DNA of 64,000 bases from Nymphaea colorata. Its lineage: Eukaryota; Streptophyta; Magnoliopsida; Nymphaeales; Nymphaeaceae. The DNA lies in assembly GCF_008831285.2 (NCBI RefSeq), contig NC_045148.1:10954183-11018182 (forward strand). The letters are read 5' to 3'. Each line of letters opens with the position of its first letter. Within the stretch, counting starts at the first letter, position 1. Position numbers and translations under genes: made by a program. This document shows, one piece after another, positions 46,635-57,919 of the stretch. The notes below the pieces were generated by a model. It did not search any database. It was not told the DNA's origin and worked only from the letters and a program-made list of their open reading frames with translations.

Positions 46635-47690
46635 ATCACCAATGTTTTCTTAACATGTGCAAGAGATGCTAACAACTAAAGCAAAATGCTCCAGCTACAA
46701 ATTCCCATGCTTTGGTAACTAAGCCAAGGCTAAGGCTATAGCGGTGTAGTTGGTTGGGCCAATACAAGGCTACTCGTTAATTCAATTCTCATGAGCACAA
46801 ATCCTTTATGTACACGTGCCAAAGTAGGCATAAGAGGTTGTGTTGGGTGTACTAGACTTGAGATTTTATGCAACTGGATAGGCGGCCAAGGCTGACGGCT
46901 CAGGTATGGTTTCTTCAAATAAAATTTGTAGAAGAAAAAAAGCTAAGTAGAGGATATAACCATTGTGAAGAATGAATTGAAGCCCATTAATTGGTTGGTT
47001 TTTGCCCTTTGTTATTTAGTCATCTCCAGTTAATGAATTCAGGTTGATAGATAAAAACAAGGCCGATCCATTCCAGCTTGGACAAAGACCTGCTAGAATG
47101 GACTAGACTCAAACCCATATGAACAAATGGACTTGAATTATACATTCCAACCTTAAGGGCCCACTTGGCAATAGTGACCAGTTGTTATTATTTCATGAAC
47201 CTACACAAGAGATTGGGTCAGTTTCAAAGAACACTGAGTTAGTTTGCTTCAAAAATCTGTCCCAATTTTTTATGCAAGTTTATGGGACAATAAAATCTTT
47301 TCATGAAGCTGCTCCAAGTTTTAAGTCAGGTTGATGGACAATAACAATTTGTTATGGTTGTCAAATCGCAACGTTCAATAGCAGGAATACTTATTAGTTG
47401 AAAAGAATGGAATAATGTTCCATGAATGTTCCCCTTTTTTTTTTTGGAACATATTCGTGAAACATTGTGTTCGTTCCAAAAACAAGAATGTTCCCGTTGC
47501 CAGAACCCCATAACGGGCTTGTAATCTCATTAGATCAGTCACAGAGGCAGGTACACCAGCCTATGAAAAATGATTAATTACACATTGAAGCCTCAGTTAT
47601 TTTTCTATTTTTTTATATCACTGCCCCTTAAAGCTTATGATTTATAATATTAGTGCTCCTTTATCAGAAATTTTTGGCTCCGTAATTGAT
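46635..47690. other. Unit 1-specific segment
   Basis: Unit 2 passes directly from CATACTCTCCTTTGGATTG (57620-57645) across this point. The 1.05 kb extra contains a SINE-like element (46735-46925) and the inverted-type word GGAACATATTCGTGAAACA near 47450. Whether it is an insertion in unit 1 or a deletion in unit 2 is not decided by the sequence. Confidence 0.6.
46735..46925 (+). mobile_element. tRNA-derived SINE-like element
   Basis: A-box-like GTGTAGTTGGTTGGGCC near 46744 and B-box-like ATTCAATTCTCATGAGC near 46780, followed by a body ending in TTCTTCAAATAAAAT. The pattern is that of plant SINEs; it differs from the one at 8235. Confidence 0.5.
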
Positions 47691-47968
47691 TGGATTGAAG
47701 TCGATTTACGCTGTGCTGTCAATGAGTTAGTGCTTGTTAAAGTTGGTGGTCTAAACCCGGATCGGTCAGCCACCAAAGTCAGTGAGAAAGACAAGCTTTT
47801 TTCATTAGGCTGCCAACGTAGGGAATTTTATAGATAGACGCATACTTTCAACAGAGCACAAAGTTCAAAGAACATGACAGCGTGAATAGTATCACACTCA
47901 ATCATGCTTTTTATTTAATCCAGATAGCTTCTACTCCCATAGCTTGTCTGTTGAGCAGAGTCATGGAC

Positions 47969-50534
47969 TCAGTGCACATAAGTAGTAAACCACTCAATCA
48001 TGTGAGTGTAAGCTTCTTCTGCCTTCTTCATAGCAGCTCCATCCCCTGGCTTGTATCTCATTGTCCAGCCATGCCCGACGCCTGGGAATATCTTCACGAA
48101 ACTATTCATCTGCAAGTGCACAAAATCAACAGTTCAGCGTTCTGTCTCTTCCACTTGCTCACGGAGAATAAAATCAAACGAAAGAAAAAAGGGCAGTAGT
48201 GAAATGAAAATCTAATGCCCATGAAGAGAATGCACCAAGTTTTGCAACATACTAAAATTTACGTTGGCATAGCGGAAAGATTATGCATATTTTTCTGCCA
48301 TGAAGATTGGACTGGTATGGTTCTAGAAATTAATGAACCAAAAAGAAAATGTGTGTTATATAAAACTAGATCAAGAAGCGGGGAGAAAATAATAATATAT
48401 AGCAACCTTTCTCCTAATCTTTGTATATGGTTGCATTTAGGAAGAGGCAACCTGACTGGTTATTCAGTTGAAACTCATCGTCGAAACAACTCTTCATCAA
48501 AATGAAAAGGAAATCTTGGGGCTAGGATCGATGGTAATGAACTGTTACCTCTTTCTTTGCAGATAGAACCTCCTCAAACTTTTTAATCAATTCCGGTGGA
48601 GATGATTGATCTTTCTCTGCTCCCAGAATTGCAGTAGGAACTTTAGCCTCTGTAACCATAGGGAAAAAAAGAAGTGAAACTTGTAGTATCCATTGAGAAC
48701 AATCGAAAGAGACTGAAGGATAGGGATGATGGTTACCCTTGATATCATCTATAGTAACAAGTGAAGGGTGAAACATGACCGCTGCTTGGATTTCTTCAGT
48801 CTTGCCTAATTCTGCGACCACCTTTCCTGCAAAGCATTAAAATGATGGGCATAAGCTAGGGCTGTGAACATTAATCTAGAAAAATTTGGCCTCAATTTGA
48901 GCTTACCACCACGACAAACGCCTCCAACCCCAATAGATGATATTCCTTGACTCTTTAAATATGCAATCAGAGGCTTGGTGTCTTCAAATCCTTTCTCCTA
49001 CAAGAAAAGGAGTTGAGACTTCGAGTAGGAGTATATAATAAAAGATGTATAAAAATGAAAATCCTGCAAAACAAAGTTGCAATTATGGCTGCCTTCTGGT
49101 TCTAGAACTTACTGGAGCATGATTGTCCAAAAAGTCAGGAATGGAACCCTTTTCTGGAGCATAGGAATCTCCATGGAAGTAGTCCGGAACCACCACAAGA
49201 AATCCACTTGCAGCAATCTTGTCAGCAAGTTTCCTTTTCAGGATTGAACATATTGCAGAAATATTAGTGTACAAGAACGCCAGAAAATTCTTATGAAAAG
49301 TAGTAGAAGCTAGTCGCTGAAGAGGAAAGCAACTTTTGTTGGCAGACATACATGATGGATCATAAATTATGTCAAATATAATCTATCAGTTCTCTTTGTG
49401 TAACTCCAATGTTCTCATGAATTAGTTCTTGCAGCCCTAAATCTCCTAGTAAATGATCCATCGTATATGGTCCGAGTCGATCAGTAAATGATCGAATAAA
49501 CACATATATTTATGCACACATTTATATGAAATTGGTACGATATGAGTGGACCTAAATAGCTAAGTCACATAGTTGTGGGGTCTGGTTCTGATGTTGGTGT
49601 GGATGCGACAACTTTTTTTAAAAAATTTGAATATATATATATATAAACATATCTTTGCTTATGCTAAGACCTGGCAGGCAGATTGACAGCCAGAATCTGT
49701 CTCTTGACTATCAAAGGCAGAGTAAAGCAGAAGAGCTTCACAGCGAAAGTTGGGCTGCAATTTCTCTTGGTGAATGGGGAGGCCGATCTCAATATCACTT
49801 AAAAGAAAGTCAAATAATTGGATTTACATATATAAGAGTATGAAAGCGAGTTATTTTATAATGATGTCAGGCATGAAACCGTGAACTTCAACACCGCGCG
49901 TACCTCAGGTTGGGTGCCTCATATCCTGCATGCACAAGCCAAAAAAGCCAGAAAACGAAGTCAAAATTTTTTCTGAGAAAAAGCCAGAAAAACAAATAGC
50001 TCTCCATCGTGTATAAAGAATCCATCCAAATTCTCGATCTACGATATTGTTCTACCACAGTGAATTTTGAAATGAGTACGCAAGGTATAGGCCTTTACAG
50101 GGCCATATTTTTATTCTTCTTCTGGAGGATATGGGTAGTTATCAACAAAAGAGTAGCAAGTCAGCAAAGCAAAAGAACCTTTAAGAAAGTCTCCTCTGTC
50201 TATAGATGTACAAAAACATATCTTTTTATATATATACACACATATGGATGCAGGCATGCATATGTATATATATAAATTTGAGTACAAAAAGTCTTTTAGA
50301 TACAAAAACAATGTCTAGCACAATAAAACACGCGAAAGAGAGAGAGCATGCAGGAGAAGAGATGGGTAACGTGCCAAACACATCAGAAACCAAGATGACA
50401 GCCTTTTTGGTGCTTGGAGAGCCAGTAACATAGGCTTTCAAGCCTCCGATCAGGCACTCCCAAGAGCCTAACTGATCCCCACAGCTGGGGTTGAGTGCTG
50501 CAGGTGGTATCTCGTAGCATTGAGCAACTGCCAT
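47969..50534 (-). CDS. Dienelactone hydrolase family protein (DLH-2)
   Basis: Paralog of DLH-1 with the same seven-exon structure on minus: 50534-50375, 49925-49904, 49233-49113, 48997-48907, 48826-48737, 48649-48549, 48109-47969. Exons 2-7 have exactly the lengths of DLH-1; exon 1 is 9 bases longer, giving 241 aa. Predicted triad Cys129, Asp175 and His208 are present. The nucleophile motif is GVCRGGK, where DLH-1 has GFCWGAK, so Trp is replaced by Arg. Intron 1 starts with GC (TTTG|GCACGT). No stops or frameshifts, so it is probably functional. It sits inverted relative to DLH-1 in duplication unit 1. The substrate is unknown. Confidence 0.92.
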
Positions 50535-50614
50535 TTTCTAAAGCTCAACTACACAGGCAAATCCTACACTCGTTTCTAGCTCCCAACTAGTGGTGAAAGC
50601 AGGAGAGCCCTCTT

Positions 50615-50660
50615 TAAGCTTTTATAGGCTTTTCCTGACTGTGACCGCGCGGGTGGTGGG
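50615..50660 (-). promoter_or_regulatory. Core promoter of DLH-2
   Basis: On the minus strand GGAAAAGCCTATAAAAGC places a TATA box about 90 bases before the ATG. It is preceded by GGTCACAGTCA, matching the DLH-1 block. Confidence 0.7.
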
Positions 50661-50669
50661 GACGACGAC

Positions 50670-51487
50670 TCCCAGCTGATGACAGCATACCATGTGTTTG
50701 GTCTTCTTTTCAGGTGGTTAGAATATGAATTATCGAGTTGGTTTGACATCCATAACTGCAGTTTCCTTTCTTGGTTCTTCAGCAGGATAAAAATATGAAT
50801 TAAGAAGATGCCCTTTGTTATGTTTTTATTTTGCTTCTAAATGCATGCATATTCTTTAACTAAAAGGTTGTTTTCAAATAGAACTGTTGGTCGACTTTGG
50901 TATCCAATTTGACCCCTGGCCTCCGGATGGTAGAGATGAGAGTTACATATACCTTTTTAATCTTACTCTAAAATCCCAACGCATCATTGGAGATGGATGT
51001 CATCAGCAAGGGACCAATTGACCATCACCACCTGTTTGTGATGGGGAGGACCTGTAGTAGAGTAAGAAAAAATTTCTCTACCACCAAACACTGGAAGAGC
51101 CTATGTCGAAGATCCCTTGAACGCAGAAACTTAGTCCTTGAATCATTCCCAGCCATTTTGAAAATATATGGCTTGGAGAGTCACTATGGCGCCGATGACA
51201 ATATTTCCATTTAGATTGTGGAAAAGCTCACTATTTTGGATGCTAGGAGCATTCGATTCCTAGTTGGGGACTTGATGACAACGTTCCCTTTCAGATTGTG
51301 GAAAAGATTATTAGTTTCCCAGTTGGGGACTTAGTAACTTTTGGTTTTGGCACTGTAAATTTCTTTTACACTACACTCCTGTTGGCTGTCTCTGAGTGTT
51401 TTTTGTAATCTCAGCTGTGTCTGTTCATTCCTTGTACAGCTTATTTTTCGATTAATAATAAGCTTAGGGAGGCTTCTCCTCCCTGCA
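50670..51487. repeat. Terminal block of unit 1, upstream of DLH-2
   Basis: Repeated in unit 2 at about 60650-61614. Contains a 75-codon frame at 50987-51214 and, further on, a duplicated GATGACAACGTTCCCTTTCAGATTGTGG-like segment with an imperfect upstream copy (about 51190-51300). It ends in AATAATAAGCTTAGGGAGGC. It could be an old retroelement or a gene tail; no domain recognised. Confidence 0.55.
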
Positions 51488-51718
51488 GAGTTTAAAGTTC
51501 TGCTATGCCAATGTTAATTTTGGTATAGTGCAGAATTTGTTGCACTTGTTGAAGGCATTGGATTTTCATTTTACTAGTGCCTTTCCTCTTGTTTGATTGT
51601 CATAATCTACGGCAATAGTTACTTGAAATAACTGGATAGTTCCGAGATCACCTGCTTGAGTATTCCTATAGTTTCGTTTGGAAAAACAGAACACTAAACA
51701 GTTGATCTTCATCTACAA

Positions 51719-51870
51719 GAGAATAGTTTTGTGAAGATATTCTTCGGCGTTGCACATGGTTGGACAGTGAGATACAAAACTGACGATGAAGCTGCTGTGA
51801 AGAGGGCAGAAGAAGCACATACTCACATGATTGAATGGTTCACTAAATATGTGAACTATTGTTCAACGGA
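51719..51870 (+). pseudogene. Orphan copy of DLH-1 exon 7
   Basis: Encodes NSFVKIFFGVAHGWTVRYKT and the rest of the exon without internal stop, retaining the catalytic His. The acceptor AG-GTGAATAG has become AAGAGAATAG and the normal TAA is lost, so the frame runs on (VNYCSTDK). No upstream exons are present. It marks where the tandem duplication copied only the end of DLH-1. Confidence 0.88.
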
Positions 51871-52599
51871 CAAGCATGAGAGTAGGAGCTAGCAGAAGTA
51901 AAAACATGTGTGCAGCTCTTCTTGCTGTTATTTCTTTGAATTTTGTGGTTTGTTTTGTTGAACTGAATCACTCGAAGGAAGTAAGCTTCTGCCTTGAACA
52001 ATATTACTTTACACGAGTTAGGACCTAAGTGAGTTAGCACCAAAACTCGGGTGACGGGGGCCAAGAATTGCCAAACCCAATGGATCAGGATCAGAATCGC
52101 CTGATTTTGGTTTTAACTTTTAACTGCTTTAAGATGTAAAAATCCATACTGGTTCGTAAGTTTTTAACCACTTTTCCTTAGGGAAGCTTTTATCAATGAC
52201 ATAAAGGGAATACTAGCCCAACCATTTCCAAATGTATTCTCACCAATAATCTTTAAACATCCAGAGACCTATGGCGAATCAGGTGGTTGATATATAGAGA
52301 GATCAATACAAGTTAAGCAAGTATCTTCCGATTCATGACCTCCTTCATGGTTAGAGGTGTTGACAAATGCTGGGTGAGGAGGCAGTAGATTACACAACAA
52401 TATTATGGTAAAAGTACACAATTAAAATTTATGACTTGACTCGGGTGAGTCGTTGAGTCAACTTGCTGACCCACTGACTTGATCATCTACTGATCCGAGT
52501 CCGATTCTCAGGTTTGCCAACTAAGAATGTAATGAATCCTCCCAACTTTCAAAACTCATATGCACTACTGAGCAATTTATACATGAGGAAAAAAAAGGT

Positions 52600-52990
52600 A
52601 CCATTTACCAGGAGGTAATCGGCAGCAGATTTTATGTATTCACAAGGATTGGATTCATGCCAATCAGGTCACAGAGAAGTGCTTTACCAACAAATCAATC
52701 TCAGTTGCCACATTGTCATGCAGAATTTGGTAAGTCCTTTGTTCATTCAAGGGTCCGCGCAATAACCTGAAAAAGTACAACATAAAAATAAGTAACTGAT
52801 AATGGATGTGAAGTTCATGCATGTTGGTATGAGATAAATCCAAAAGCTTGAAAACTAACATGTCAAGTGCACAGAGTACAGGAAATATTTTCTGGGTCCT
52901 TAAGAAAAACCCTTAAAAAACTCTTGGGGAAGATGTGTACTTCTGATTGAATATGGGCACCATGAAGAAATTAAAAGTTTAATGACCATA
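52600..52990 (-). pseudogene. RNR2 pseudogene fragment (unit 2)
   Basis: Exon 7 remnant at about 52770-52605 plus intron 4-type sequence to 52985. Exons 8 and 9, present in unit 1, were removed by a deletion joining TTTACA to CGAGTTAGGACC at about 52013. Confidence 0.82.
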
Positions 52991-53465
52991 CTATAGAATA
53001 GGAACACTCCAAACTAACTCCAGCTGACAAAGTGAAAAATTTAACTCGAGGTTTAGCACTGATTTGTTAGTTGCTACTTGCTCGAACCTTAGACACTGAA
53101 ATCCAGACTTAACGTTTCATGTACGCAAAATTTTTTGCACGAAAATAAAAATACCCTGTTTGATGTTATATGTCGACAATATACGGTAGGGGGAGACTTA
53201 CATTGTCACACATAGCTTTCATCGACATGAAACTGGCTGATCCATCATGCCACCTACGAGTGGCGGAGCTAAACATTTTTAACTAATTAGAGTTTTAGGA
53301 CAAACTAGGAAAGAGGCACTCTATTTATAATTGGTCTCGAACTATGGGTTTTTATCGGCGGTTTGCGGGGTAGCAGACACATAACTCTGCCACTATAGTG
53401 GCTAGAATGTGGACAACTCAAAACCACATTAAAAAGGAATCACACTATAAAATTAACATGCATTC

Positions 53466-53635
53466 AGGGGTGGAGGCAAGGGAAGGCCACGTGGGCCCGG
53501 CTCCACCTCATAAAAAAGTTTAAATGTAAATTTTAGAAAAATTTACTTGTTTTATATAAAAAATTTAGAAAAATGATATTTCGGCTTGTGTCAAAATTTA
53601 GAAACTTTAATTCGACCTCATTCTAAAAAAATTTC
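53466..53635. mobile_element. hAT-type terminus insertion, unit 2 only
   Basis: After AACATGCATT, shared with unit 1, unit 2 has CAGGGGTGGAGGCA... for about 170 bases of AT-rich sequence. CAGGGGTGG is a common hAT terminal word. The other end is not clear. Confidence 0.45.
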
Positions 53636-53909
53636 CCAAAGGATATACATGATGTGCCAGCAGATTCTGTATCAAATCACATCCAATTCATACAGGCCCC
53701 ACATTTTCTGAAAGCGACAACATCAAGCCCCTTTTCATTTGTTTTTTCTTTCTTCCGTATTAACATCCAAATTCTAGGCCGGCAATTTATTTTCTCCCTT
53801 TTGTCTCTGTGTTTCCGGCAACTACATTAGTCCGGACGGAATAGGGAAAGCATGATTGATGAGTCTCATGCATCAAAGAGGGGCACATGCTCACTGTTTC
53901 TAACTAATG

Positions 53910-55700
53910 TTGTAAAACTCCGTTCTTGAATTGAATTGGTAACACTGTCGATTTGGTGAATCGGCCGATTCAACGATTCAGTCGAATCAGTATCAATCAG
54001 CCAATTTTTGTTCTTTAAAAAAAAAAACTGTAAACTTTAACTAGTAATACAAAAAATTCAAATATTTAAGACATTGAGGGACTTTGAAAGTATATATGGG
54101 TGGGGGCCAATTTGATTCCTGTTTGCATCCCAAAATTTTCATTGGTTTTGGAGTGCTCCAGAAAAATGAGGTTTAGTTTTGAAATAGGGAAGAAAGAGAC
54201 TCGCCCGTCGGTACGAGGATCGACCGTTCTCGGCGCCTTTACTGGGGGTAATCAACCCAAGGGCTATGTTTATCATTGATGCATTTCATTTTGACTTAAA
54301 CAACTTTTTGATTCTATATGCAGTGTTGAAAAATATTGAAAGTTTGGTGTTTCAAACTTTTGAAAAGATTCTTGAAGAATCGTTTGAGAATGTGAAATAT
54401 TTTGAGGAAAAAGTGGAATTAGTAAATATCATTTGAAAAGCTTGTGAAATCATTTTGAAATCACTTTATTGTTTTCTTAAGACTTTAAGTAGGTTTGAGA
54501 TTTTGCTCTAATTCGGTAACCACCTAGTTAGAGCTCCATCCCCTCTTGCTTAAATTTTTTTGGAGATGTGCTTGTGATCATAAGTGAAATAAAGTGGGTG
54601 AGAATGCATGAATGCATTTATCCTATATGATTGGAAGAATGTAAAACATTCCTACCACAACATTCATCTAAAGTCATTCATACCACAACATACATCTAAG
54701 AATTTTGTTTTTGTAAATATCATATATATGAAAGAAAAACTTTTGAAAATAGACTGGGATTGTAGACCTATCAAGCATGAATCCAATATTGGGTCATTAC
54801 TTGGTTTGTGGCCTTGATAAAGTCGGCAAATGAAAAATTAAAATCTTAAATAGTAAGATATTGAAAGAACGGAAAATATGAAAGACTACATCCCAAGAGA
54901 GATATAGAGAAAGAGATCTTGAAAATCATAAAATCAAAGATTTAAAAGAAAGAGAGATAAGTATTCATATACGTATATATATGTATACACACACACACAT
55001 ATATATATATACAGGTATATGAAAGCTTGTAAAAAAATGATGTTTAAATCAAATAGAGAAGAAAATATCATTTTGGAAAGAGAGGGAGAGAGATTTAAAA
55101 ATGAAATACACAAAAATATATTTATATATACGTATATGAGAATTTGTAAAAGGATATGTTAAATCATAAAGAGACAGAATATTAAATCATAAAGAGAGAA
55201 TGACAAAAAAAGATATCCATGTGCATACGTCTTCATGAGTATTAAAATCAAGAAATGAATTGAAAATAGCCGATTTTAATGTTTGATGTGAACTTGAGCT
55301 CATGCAAGAACCTAAGTTAAGTCCTCAAGGTCGTATTAGAAAGGTTTCTTTCGAAAATGTTTTAGAAAATATGATTCATATCTAAGCATGGAATGTTATG
55401 ATTTGGTTTGCCACAAGGGATATATTTCTTCCACCGTTGGGTATGGAAGAAAATCAAGCAATATAACGAGGCACTCGTTAGGGTTCCTAATGGGGTGATT
55501 AGGAATCAAAATTTGAATTCAGCTTTGAAATTTGAGTTTGGAATTCTCGATTTAGATTTAAATTTTGATTTTGGATCAAAATTTAGATTTAAAATTTATT
55601 TTAAAAATAATAGACCCAAAATTTTAATAGCCCCCTTTTTTTGAAAAATTTGGGGTGATTACAATTCCATATCTTCAAAATTACTGGAAGGGATATTCCA
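53910..55700. mobile_element. 1.8 kb insertion, unit 2 only
   Basis: Unit 1 has an uninterrupted equivalent around 44965-44990. The insertion begins AATGTTGTAAAACTCCG, which resembles the terminus of the hAT-like element at 18135-19841 (CAATGTTGTAAAAGGCG). It contains CA/TA microsatellites (54970-55010), AAAGAGAGA-rich tracts (54890-55200) and one 78-codon frame (55408-55644) without recognised motif. AATG flanks both sides. No transposase seen. Confidence 0.55.
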
Positions 55701-55950
55701 ATGTCTAAGGAGATATTATGGTGGTTTGTATGGAGAGCAGAATTGAGAATAAGCATAGTTGCTGTGAATGCAGTCGCCTGATTCTTATAGTCTGAGTTGC
55801 ATTCGGAAGAGGCGGTCAAATGGGTAGTGATCAAAAGTTGAGACATTTTTATTATCCCACAAAAATCGATCGTACTTTTGCATAAGCGCTTTTTTTTGTT
55901 TTAAAAATTTGATCATTTCTTTTGAAGTATCACTACTTTGCAAAACCTGG

Positions 55951-56059
55951 AGTTTTTTTGCCAACGTTTTTCAAAAAATCAGGCGTGTAAGATTTTTAAT
56001 ATAAGAATTTTGCCAACGTTTTTCAAAAAATCAGGCGTGTAAGATTTTTAATATAAGAA
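55951..56059. repeat. 53-base tandem duplication
   Basis: TTTTGCCAACGTTTTTCAAA... is repeated twice head-to-tail and ends AATATAAGAA each time. Unit 1 has a single copy at about 45238-45293. Confidence 0.9.
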
Positions 56060-57039
56060 AGTAATAAAAATCAGACACTTAGGTCAGGTATAAAAATAAG
56101 ATACTTTTATTTTTTTGTTAAAAAATTATTTTAAATAAAATATAAACATCTTAATATATTTGTAAAAAACTACTTTCATATAAAACATATTTTTTGAATC
56201 AAGTTGTTTTTACGAGTGATGCAGATGGACCTGCGCAGCCACAACCCAGGGCTTTTTTCTAAAGCTACGAGAAACTGGTGTAAGTAAAAGTTGCACATAT
56301 ACTCACTGCAAGATGTCCGATGTTATCAATAGCAAAGCCAAAAACTTTTCATGAGAAGCAAAGATCGAAATTTACATGTAAACTTTTATATTTCTTTTCG
56401 TGCAAGTCCTCCCTTTGTTCCGTCCCTTGATGTCATCCACATATACTGTACATGTGTCACATCATTATAAGTGATTAACCGATGAAATAAATGTGTGCAT
56501 TTGACTGGTTTTAGTGACGACAAAACGTTAAGAAATCAGTAGCATTTTACTGACGTGCTGGGGAACACTACACTACTGAAGGTTTCAACGACGACGTCCT
56601 CATTGACGCTTGCTTTCAAACGTTTACTGACGACTTTGGGATTAAAACTAAAGTTTTGAGATTAAAACTAACGTTAATATTGCGTCAGTACAAAAATGTG
56701 TGTGTTTTTTTAGGTGCCACAGGCAAGGCAACAAAAGTTGTGAGGGGTCGTGAGTGCTTGTTAAATATATAATTACCAAATTTTTAAATAGTCTTAAAAG
56801 AGTGGATCGGGTTTTGTGGGACTCTTCCATATAACTGAACTCATTTCTACCAAGTAAAATCTATGTTTTAAATTGAGCTGAGTAAAGTATACGCCCCATA
56901 AAACTCCACCTATCTACGCACTTGCCTTCCACTGTTTGATTGTTACTCGTGAATGGTGAAGTGTCCACCAACCAAAAAAAAAAAAAAAAACTATATATTT
57001 CTAATCGACGTTGCTTCATTATAAAAAAACCTCTCCTTT

Positions 57040-57215
57040 TATATTTTTAAGTTGTCACCACAACAGTCATGAGCAGGAAGGAGGGGGAGCACCATGTATT
57101 GTTTGGATTCAAATTCAGGGGAGGGCCATGTATTGTTTGGATTCAAAGCTCAAATCCAAAAATTGGACTGTTCGACCCGCCCTTAAAATAAATCCTAGCT
57201 CTACCCCTGATCATA
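57040..57215. other. Local duplication and hAT-like terminus
   Basis: CCATGTATTGTTTGGATTCAAA occurs twice at 57090-57148. CTAGCTCTACCCCTG at about 57197-57210 looks like the end of a CAGGGGTGG-type hAT element. Confidence 0.45.
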
Positions 57216-57526
57216 AGAATGGCAAGGCATCTGAGGGTCCTACACGTGAAGATAAGGCCAGTATATGAAGATAACGGCAACGCATTAAAATATATTGATA
57301 ATGATAACATCATTCTAGTGCAAGGCAATAATGGCAAGACGTTAAAATTTCATGCGTATAGTGATAAGGCAAATCTTGTGTTGTGTGCGGTGGAAAATCA
57401 ATGTCTTTCACCAATCTTTTGTCAACGGATTTCAATAATACTGGATTGAAAATGACAGCCGATTTTATTTGCTTTCTTCTTGTACTTTCGATTGAGCGGA
57501 GTTTTAGAACACCCAAGCTCTCACTT

Positions 57527-57569
57527 AACTCTTCATTATTATAAAGTACTCTTCATTATTATAAAGTAC
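57527..57569. repeat. 20-base tandem duplication
   Basis: CTCTTCATTATTATAAAGTA twice in a row. Confidence 0.9.
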
Positions 57570-57919
57570 GTGATTTGTTTTTTATGTAAAAAGAGTAAAA
57601 GTAAGCAAATGTGTGGAGCTTGATCATACTCTCCTTTGGATTGAAATCGATTTACGCTGTCAATGAATTAATGCTTGCTAAAATTGGTGGTCCAAACCCG
57701 GATCTGTAAGCCACCAAAGTCAGTGAGAAAGATACAAGCTATTTTTTATTAGGCTGCCAACATGCGGAATTTTATAGATAGAAGCATACTTTCACATTTC
57801 AACAGAGCACAAAGTACAAAGAACATGACAGTGTGAATAGTATCACACCCAGTCATGCTTTTTATTTAATCCAGATAGCTTCTACTCCCATAGCTCGTCT
57901 GTTGAGCAGAGTCATGCAC

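Larger units (their letters stand above)
41568..51487. repeat. Tandem segmental duplication, unit 1 (~9.9 kb)
   Basis: Begins within DLH-1 intron 6 (AAAGTTCTGCTATGCCAATG) and ends at GGGAGGCTTCTCCTCCCTGCA. Unit 2 repeats the same content in the same order at about 51492-61614. Order in the unit: DLH-1 exon 7, RNR2 pseudogene fragment, intergenic DNA, minus-strand DLH gene, its promoter, terminal block. Unit 1-only material: about 42095-42810 (RNR2 pseudogene end), 43805-44155 (MITE) and 46635-47690. Confidence 0.88.

Noticed and set aside
48522-48821. 99-codon minus ORFs here and at 58467-58766 as separate proteins
   Set aside because: They are exons 5 and 6 of DLH-2 and DLH-3 with the short intron read through.
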